The notes under the pieces were generated by a model, which was given only the letters and a program-made list of their open reading frames with translations, ran no database searches and was not told where the DNA came from. A stretch of DNA of 64,000 nt from Halichoerus grypus (lineage: Eukaryota; Chordata; Mammalia; Carnivora; Phocidae), in contig NC_135717.1 in NCBI RefSeq assembly GCF_964656455.1, forward strand, positions 149,347,793 through 149,411,792, given 5' to 3'. Made by a program: the position numbers and the translations under genes. Below are positions 56,935 through 64,000 of this stretch, in pieces (position 1 is the stretch's first letter; each line of letters opens with the position of its first letter).

Positions 56935-58023
56935 TGTCTCCTGAGGCAAGGGAAACAAAAGCAAAAATAAACTATTGGGACTACATCAAAATAAAAAGCT
57001 TCTGCACAGTGAGGGAAACAATCAACAAAACTAAAAGGTAACCTACAGAATGGGAGAAGGTACTTGCAAACAACATATTTGCTAAAGGGTTAGTATCCAA
57101 AATATGTAAAGAACTTACACAGCTCAACACCAAATACACAAATAATCTGATTAAAAAATGGGCAGAAGACATGAACAGATGTTTCTCCAAAGAAGATACA
57201 GATGGCCAGCAGACACATGAAAAGATGCTCAACATCACTCATCATCAGGGAAATGCAAATCAAAACCACAAGGAGATACCACCTCACACCTGTCAGAATG
57301 GCTAAAATCAAAAACACAAGAAACAACAAGTGTTGGTGAGAATGTGGAGAAAAAGGTACACTGTTGCGCTGTTGGTGGGGATGCAAACTGGTACAGCCAC
57401 TGTGGAAAACAGTATGGAGGTTCTTCAAAAAATTAAAAGTACAACTACCCTACAATTCAGGAACTGCATTACTGGATATTTACCCAAAGAATACAAAAAC
57501 ACTAATTCAAAAGGATATATGTACCCTTATATTTATTGCAGCATTATTTACAATAGCCAAATTATGAAAGCAGCTCAAGTGTCCATTCATAAATGCATGG
57601 ATAAAGAAGATGTGATATATATACACAATGGAATTTTATTCAGCCATAAAAATGAATGAAATCTTGCCATTTGCAACAATATGGATGGATCTAGAGGGTA
57701 TTATGCTAAGTGAAATAAGCCAGAGAAAGACAAATCTTGTATGATTTCACTTGTATGTGAAACTTAAGAAACAAATGAACAAAGGAAAAAAAGAGAGAGA
57801 TAAACCAAGAAGCAGACTCTTAACTACAGAAAACAAAATGTTGGTTACCAGAATGGAGGTGGGTGGGGGATGAGTGAAATAGGTGAAGGGTATTAAAGAG
57901 GACACTGATCATGATGAGCACTGAGTAATGTATAGAATTGTTGAATCACTAGATTGTACATCTGAAACTAATATAACACAGTATGTTAACTATACTGGAA
58001 TTAAAATTAAAAACTTAAAAAAA
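56935..58023 (+). mobile_element. LINE-1, 5'-truncated 3' end (ORF2 C-terminus and 3' UTR)
   Basis: The sequence follows the carnivore L1 3' end: gggactacatcaaaataaaa, gcttctgcacagtgagggaa, gacatgaacagatgtttctc, ttggtggggatgcaaactgg, aatggaattttattcagcca, ctgaaactaatataacacag, and an A-rich 3' end at about 58,023. The ORF2 C-terminal part is split between frames: FIAALFTIAK is read at 57,364-57,567 and HNGILFSHKNE at 57,330-57,659. The ORF is thus frameshifted and dead. ORF1, endonuclease and reverse transcriptase regions are absent. No TSD was found. Confidence 0.95.
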
Positions 58024-58936
58024 GCAGTTTGTTTATTTAGCTTGATTCTCTTAGGCAGACTATACATTGAACATAAAATTCATCCATTGGAAGTCAATGA
58101 ATTTCAGTAATTTATACAGTTAGGAAACTATCACCCAAATCCAGCTGTAGAACAAATACATCATTTATCTATTTTTAAAAAAGGATTATAATAAATCTCA
58201 ATGATGACTTTGGGTCTGATATAACTATTAATGAATGTCAATTTTGGGTCACTTGAGACCAGAGTATGATGTAACAGAGAGGAATTGTGGGGGCACACAT
58301 ATTTATTGATGACTCACAACAACCGCTCACAAACTGACTCTCTACGATGACAGTTATGCTACATAAGATGGAGTGGGTCCAGACTTTTCTATGATTTGAA
58401 GCAGCTTGTATAACATGGGGATAGCTTTTTCTTAAAAAAAAAAGCAAGCAAGCAAAGTTGTTGGGAAATCAACTATTCCTCAAGCATTTTCTTTCTTTTG
58501 CTTCTAGGTGAGATTTCTCCATGAACTTGGGTCAACCTTGGAATTTATATTTTTCACAAAAATAATTCAATTTATCAAGATTTTATAAGGAACTAGTGCA
58601 GAGTTGTACATGCTATAATATAGTTTCAAAATTTCTCCGCAATTATAGTATCTCCTTTGCATTTCTAATTTTGTCAATTTCTATACTTCTTTTATTATGT
58701 TTACAAGAAATTAGTCTTTTATTATTTTTCAAGTAATTTTGAATCTATATTAATTTATATTTTTTCTGATTGCTATGTTCTAACTTCTTGAACTTAATGC
58801 TTAGTTATTTTTTGTTCTTTTATTAAATAATAAATTACAGTAGTAAATTTGCCTCTATGGGACATTGTGGAAAGCACCTGATGTTTTGATTTGGTGGGTT
58901 CTCATTGTCATTATTTACCAGGTGTCTATTTGTTTG
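58024..58936. other. AT-rich DNA with a weak L1 ORF2 antisense remnant
   Basis: 58,590-58,880 (ttgctatgttctaacttctt, aatttgcctctatgggacat) recalls antisense L1 ORF2 but is strongly diverged. The rest is not recognised. Confidence 0.35.
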
Positions 58937-59135
58937 TTTGTTTGTTTTTAAAGATTTTATTTATTTATTTGAGAGAGAATGAGATAGAGAGAGAGCATGA
59001 GAGGGGGGGAGGGTCAGAGGGAGAAGCAGACTCCCTGCTGAGCAAGGAGCCCGATGCGGGACTCGATCCCAGGACTCCAGGATCATGACCTGAGCCGAAG
59101 GCAGTCGCTTAACCAACTGAGCCACCCAGGCGCCC
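58937..59135 (-). mobile_element. Young Can-SINE with 19-bp TSD
   Basis: It runs from gtttgtttgtttttaaagat through gagaatgagatagagagaga and gatgcgggactcgatcccag to ccacccaggcgccc. The TSD accaggtgtctatttgttt (58,918-58,936) versus accaagtgtctatttgttt (59,136-59,154) has one mismatch. It is almost the same sequence as 39,856-40,044. Confidence 0.97.
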
Positions 59136-60458
59136 ACCAAGTGTCTATTTGTTTATGTTGTAGGTTGCTTCTTAGTATAGTCTCTTTTTAAAATTTTAAA
59201 TAAGAGAGTTTTAATCTGAGTGCTGGTAGTTTAGAAAAAGTAGATTTTACAAAATACATGATGTGGTAAACAAAGTCTTGAAAAAATTCTGAGAGAGATT
59301 TTCTTGATACTCTCAAGAATTTTGTCTATGTAGCTTTGCTGTGCAGTATATAAAATTCTGAGAAAGCAGAAAATGACTAAGAAAACAAAGATCATCCATA
59401 TTCTAAATAAATACTGAACGAAGAAATGGAATCATATATGTGTAATATTTTATGCACGTGTCTATTTCAATAAATATATAGACCTATATTTTCTTTTAAA
59501 TTATTTAATACATTCATATTTAATACATGGATATATTACAATTTATTTAACCACATGTTTACTGATGAATATTTAGGTTGATTCAGATATTTTGGTTTTA
59601 TAAACAATAATATTGTGAATATTATATTATATATATATTATATCTGGATATATATTTGTAACCTGACCAGTTTTTTTAAGAATAAAAACATAGATTATTA
59701 AATGTCAGTAAAGTTGTTTTCTATTAATAATTATTTTTGATTTTTTGCTTTTACTTTTATGCAATAGTTATAATTATTTAAATAAATCCATGTCTAATTT
59801 GACTTAATGCTAATTGCTAGTCCCCACTTTCTGGTTTTGTTTGTTTGTTATTTTTTCTGGGGGGGGTTTAAATTAAGCCATGTGGCTTCTATATTTTCTG
59901 TATTTCCTCTGTTACTTCCGCACATGAATGAGTCCTTGGCTGATACAAGGTTTGCCACTCAAAACTATAAATATCACACTGTTGTCTTAAGATATTCAAT
60001 ATTGCACAGAACTCTGAAGCCAAATTATTTTATTCCATGTTTATAAATCTATTTCTTTCTATGTGAACAATTACAGGGATTTATTCATCTTTGTAATAAA
60101 AATTTGCTACAGTGTGTCTTGTTATGGTTCCTTTTTCATTATTTTTATTATACAAAGCAAATCCTTTAAATTTGAAGACTGAGTTCTTCATTTCGGTCAC
60201 TAAAATTTTCTTCTGTTAATTTTCAATTTTGATTTTGCTTTTTTGGTTCAGGATTCTTTAATAATACCGATTTAGCCATTTATTGAATTTCTATTCTCTG
60301 GACTTTATCACTATCATCTTTTACATTTTTTCTTTTCATTTTTGAAAAAGGCTTCTAAATTTTGACCTTCAGGTCACTAATTCAGTATCTTTTTTGTCTC
60401 AGTTTTGCTAATGATGGTTTATTACAGCCTTCTATTTTAATTCAGCCTTTTCATTTCT
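59136..60458. other. AT-rich DNA with a weak L1 remnant
   Basis: 59,400-59,640 (atggatatattacaatttat, ttaggttgattcagatattt, taaacaataatattgtgaat) resembles antisense L1 ORF2. The remainder is unclassified. No gene is seen. Confidence 0.4.
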
Positions 60459-60663
60459 TTTTTTTTTTTTAAAGATTTTATTTTTATTTATTTATTTGAG
60501 AGACAGAGTGAGAGAGAGAGAGAGCACAAGAGAGGGGAGCGGGAGAGGGAGAAGCAGACTCCCTGCTGAGCAGGGAGCCCGATGCGGGACTTGATCCAGG
60601 GACTCCAGGATCATGACCTGAGCCAAAGGCAGTCGCTTAACCAACTCAGCCACCCAGGCGCCC
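60459..60663 (-). mobile_element. Can-SINE with perfect 17-bp TSD
   Basis: A T-run is followed by aaagattttatttttattta, aagcagactccctgctgagc and ccacccaggcgccc. The TSD tcagccttttcatttct is perfect (60,442-60,458 and 60,664-60,680). The perfect TSD argues for a recent insertion. Confidence 0.98.
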
Positions 60664-60680
60664 TCAGCCTTTTCATTTCT

Positions 60681-61162
60681 AGTATCATTTAAATGTCACC
60701 TTATCCCAATTCTCTTTTTATCACCCCTTTTGAATTCTAATCCTAATTAAAAGGATTTTTTTGTTTGTTTTTATCTTCTGTTATCCTATTGAAAACACCT
60801 AGTTTTCTTTTTCTTTCATTGAGACAAGAATTTCCCTTGTGCTAAAGAATGTCATATGCCCTCGTGTTTGTTTTCTGCTTACTCATCCTATTACAAGGTG
60901 TTTGCCAATAGATAGGGTCTTTGGCTGGCTTCTTATCTGATTTATGGCTTATTGGTTGTCAGTACTGTACTGTTGTCTTTTTAGATTTCCAGTTGGGGAG
61001 CAAATTAATGTGCACAAGTCCTAAGCTTTAAGTGCTGCAGGGTTGACTGGATTGAGATGGATTCTATGCCCCTCAAAATATCTATTGTTTGATACTTGTT
61101 TGAACACAGGGAGGAAAAGCAAAACTAGAATCCCCATATTTCACTGACAGGATTGTTCTTTT
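60681..61162. other. Unique DNA, nothing recognised
   Basis: No gene or named repeat is visible. Confidence 0.45.
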
Positions 61163-61346
61163 TTTTAAGATTTATTTATTTGAGAGAGAGAGAGTGAGTG
61201 TGTGCGCGAGTTGGGGGAAGGGCAGAGGGAGAATCTTGAGCAGACTCCCTGGGGAGCACAGAGCCAGATCCCAGGATCCATGAGATCATGACCTGAGCCA
61301 AAAATTACAGTCAGAGGCTCAACCAACTGAACTACCCGGGTGCCCC
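61163..61346 (-). mobile_element. Can-SINE
   Basis: It runs from ttttaagatttatttatttg through gcagactccctggggagcac to aactacccgggtgcccc. The TSD caggattgttctttt (61,148-61,162) versus caggattattttcat (61,347-61,361) is diverged. The end carries ctacccgggtgcccc for ccacccaggcgcccc. Confidence 0.93.
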
Positions 61347-61874
61347 CAGGATTATTTTCATTTCTGCCCATAGTACCTTACTTGTTGAAGCTATGTTTTC
61401 ATGCAGTGTATTTATTGTCACCCCTCCCCCGCTTTCTACACACACACACCACCACTTTTTGTTTTGGGAGTTTCATTCTCCAAAGAAAGGAAGGTGGTGG
61501 TGAGGGCTGGGTTGGGGTATAACACAATCTCTCCTTCCAAAGGTTAGTTGAATCCTGAATAGCACCCCTTGCCTGGCATTCTGGCAAGTACTGATGCTGA
61601 GTTTTTGATCTGCATGATACACAGTGAAAGAAAGCTCATCCTATATTCTTTATGTTGTCAACTTTCTCTATTTAAAGTGGCTGCTGATTATGATTTACAA
61701 TTCATCTCCCTCGTTCCCATGGTTAATGGAATTTTTTGTTTCTGGTAGTAGGATGGCTGTCAGTTATGGTTTTTATTGTCATCAATTTTTGTCTTTCCTT
61801 TGCCTTCATAGGTATTTTAGCAAGCCATTGGGACACTCTGCAGCCTGGGCTGCTAGTCAAGTGTCAGTTTTTCA
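61347..61874. other. Unique DNA, nothing recognised
   Basis: A CA-rich tract is at about 61,437-61,450. No exon is supported. Confidence 0.45.
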
Positions 61875-61890
61875 CTGGATTTCAATTTTA

Positions 61891-62111
61891 TTTATTTATT
61901 TATTTATTTAATTTTTATTTTTTTAGATTTTATTTATTTATTTGACAGAGAGAGACACAGCGAGAGAGGGAACACAAGCAGGGGGAGTGGGAGAGGGAGA
62001 AGCAGGCTTCCCGCAGAGTAGGGAGCCCGATGCGGGGCTCGACCCCAGGACCCTGGGATCATGACCTGAGCCGAAGGCAGATGCTTAACCATCTGAGCCA
62101 CCCAGGCGCCC
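61891..62111 (-). mobile_element. Can-SINE with perfect 16-bp TSD, acacagcgagag subfamily
   Basis: It runs from (TTTA)n and tttagattttatttatttat through cagagagagacacagcgaga to agccacccaggcgccc. The TSD ctggatttcaatttta is perfect (61,875-61,890 and 62,112-62,127). Confidence 0.98.
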
Positions 62112-62127
62112 CTGGATTTCAATTTTA

Positions 62128-62800
62128 AACATTGGTATACAAGTAATGTCCTGGTATCTCTTAATTGCCTATCTGAGTATCACCCCGATAAACTAAGTGC
62201 ATATCTCTCAACCTTATAAAAAGGGGATACTAGCATCCTTCTCTATTCTGGTGACATAGTTTTATTCTTATTCAGGACTAAGAATAAGAACTAACTGAAA
62301 TGAGTGGTTAATTATTGTCAGAAAATGCAATTTCATACCAGCTGTGCCAAAATTAGAATTGTGATTTTTTGATAGCTATTCTTCAGGATTCAGATTGATC
62401 AGACGAATTACCTATTTAACAGGTTAGTTCTTATAGTTATCAGAGGTATATTTTACAAGTAATTCGTTTTTCCTGGGCAAAAGGGATTTAATGTCACTCA
62501 AAAGTGTATTTGGGAGGAAACAAAGTATTTAATAAATGTTTAGGTCAGCTACACCTACCTTGAAATTCTAGGGCTGTATTACCTCTACTGTGACATATGA
62601 TGAGCAGTTGACCTTAGTCAAATATTCACCGAGATACTCGATACAATGAAATGTTGCTTCTGTAAGAAAATTTTAGCTCTGTAGTGTTCCAGTAGGAAAT
62701 GGAGTAGTTGGTGCTGTCCTCAAGTGAGACTACAAACAGCTCTTTTTTTGACAAACTCCTCTGAATTTGTATGGCAGAGTTGAACACATGTAGAAGGAAT
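62128..62800. other. Unique DNA, nothing recognised
   Basis: No gene or classifiable repeat. Confidence 0.45.
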
Positions 62801-62809
62801 ACGCTTTAT

Positions 62810-63345
62810 GGGAATATATTTGTTAATTATTGGTGCATAACAAGCTACCTCGATCAACAGTTAGTGGCTTTAAACAACAAGGACTTATCAGGCTCCCAAT
62901 TCTACAGTTTAGCAATCTGGGCAAGGCTCAGTCAGGAAGTTCCTTTGGTCTATATAAAGATTGCTCATTTGTCTACAGTCAGCTTCTGGCAGGTGAACTG
63001 GGAGTTGGCTGGCCTAAAATGACTCACTGGCATGTCCAACAAATGGTTCACTGTAAGGTTGGGCAATGGGAGACACCCGGGTGCACCCAGCAGGCTAGAA
63101 CAGGCTTATTCACATGGAAGTGCAAAGAGTTCCAGGTAAGAAGGAGACCTCCTGAGGCCTAGACTAGGAGCTGGCAGAATGTTGCTTCTGTGGCATTCTA
63201 TTGGTCAAAGCACAGATAGGGTGGAGAAACCAGCTTTAACCTCTTAACGAGAGCAGCTGCTAATTCACATTGCAAAGGGACAGGTATACAGAAGGGAGTG
63301 GAGATTGGGGCTATTTTTGCAAGCTGTCAGAGAATTCTGTCTAAT
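62810..63345. repeat. Ancient LTR-like repeat, unnamed
   Basis: The order is attattggtgcataacaagc, acagttagtggctttaaaca, gcctagactaggagctggca, ttctattggtcaaagcacag, attcacattgcaaagggaca and gatattttgcaagctgtcag-like sequence. It matches a placental repeat whose opening is 'gcataacaaaccacccc'. The frames at 62,771-63,162 are shadows of it. Confidence 0.6.
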
Positions 63346-63370
63346 ATGGAAGTAGCCTGAAAGATCAGGG

Positions 63371-63860
63371 GGTGTATTTGCTTCCTATGATTGCTGTAAC
63401 AAATTACCACGACTTAAAAGCAACACACATTGACTCTTTTACAATTCTGAAGACCAGATATCTGAAATCAGTTTCCCTGGTTGAATCAATGTGTCAGCAG
63501 AGCTGTATTCTCTCTAGAGGCTCCAGGGGAGTCGGTTCCTTGCCTCTCCCACCTTCTGGTGGCTACTGGTGTTCTGTGGTTTGTGGTTGCATTACTCCAA
63601 GTTCTGCTTCCGTGGTCACATTACCTTCTCTTTTATGGTTAGATTTCCCTTTGCTTCTCTCTTATAAGGATACCTATGATCATATTTAGGTTCACCTAGA
63701 TAATTCAGGATAATTTCTCCATCTTAAAGATAGGATTTCATTGAAGTCTTAAGACTTAATTACGTCTGCCAAGTCCTTTTGTTCTAGTATACAATGCAAC
63801 ACTCACAGGTTTCTCCAGTCAGTATGGGGATATCTTTTGGAGGACCACTGTAAGGGATGT
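63371..63860 (-). mobile_element. MLT1-type LTR, antisense
   Basis: It reads tgtatttgcttcctatgatt, gctgtaacaaattaccacga, acaattctgaagaccagata, tctcttataaggatacctat and ggcagactttgtt-like sequence before a 3' end near gaggaccactg. This is the antisense form of the MLT1-type LTRs at 21,522 and 56,504. The 105-codon plus frame at 63,372-63,689 lies in it and is not a gene. Confidence 0.75.
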
Positions 63861-64000
63861 ACCTGTGAGATAGTGTCCACCTATCTAGCATCACATATTT
63901 GTTTCCTTGGTCAAAAAAACAAAAACAAAACAAAAACAAATGCTAAGATTCACCTAAAATTATACAAGAAAATGTTAATCTTTGTCACCTACAAATTTGG

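Noticed and set aside
57330..57659. 109-codon plus-strand frame as a possible gene
   Set aside because: It is the frameshifted C-terminal part of L1 ORF2 in a 5'-truncated element.
2550..62111. tRNA genes suggested by the tRNA-like heads
   Set aside because: The heads are parts of Can-SINEs with A-rich tails and TSDs; none shows an intact isolated cloverleaf.

Overview
The window is AT-rich mammalian nuclear DNA with no gene I can support. The strongest clue to its origin is about 26 Can-SINEs (tRNA-Lys-derived SINEs found only in Carnivora). Their heads read ggg(c/g)(a/g)cctgggtggctcag, and many have A-rich tails and 12-19 bp target-site duplications (TSDs). The young copies are of the type known from bears, pinnipeds and mustelids. 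The typical dog (SINEC_Cf) and cat (SINEC_Fc) consensus types are absent. An arctoid carnivore is therefore the best guess. Older layers are those shared by placental mammals: MIR, L2, L3/CR1-like, L1M fragments, MLT1-type LTRs and hAT/MER5 DNA transposons.

Layout. 1-9 kb: mostly unique DNA with a nested SINE pair near 2.6 kb and a low-repeat island at 3.6-5.0 kb. 9-17 kb: MIR, L2 and several copies of one ancient repeat family. 17-27 kb: SINE-dense, with an MLT1 LTR split by a SINE (21.5-22.2 kb), an hAT relic (22.9 kb), an inverted SINE pair (23.9-24.3 kb), an L2 and a MER5A. 27-37 kb: SINE-poor, with MIRs, an L3/CR1 piece, a hAT relic and an LTR inserted into a MIR. 37-42.5 kb: SINEs, an ancient LINE-like repeat split by a SINE, and two diverged copies of another old repeat. 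42.5-52 kb: SINE-free, with an L1 fragment and nested MER5 elements. 52-64 kb: nine minus-strand SINEs, an ancient LINE-like stretch, an MLT1 LTR directly followed by a 1.1 kb truncated L1 3' end, and an antisense MLT1 at the right edge.

The open reading frames are short (140 codons at most). They are explained by repeats (SINE-encoded pseudo-ORFs, L1 ORF2 debris, poly-T/poly-A) or look like chance. The window is best read as an intergenic region or a long intron. I found no undescribed gene system. The items worth following are repeat-insertion structures, a few short DNA-structure motifs (palindromes, G-quadruplex candidates), possible conserved noncoding islands and two weak exon candidates.
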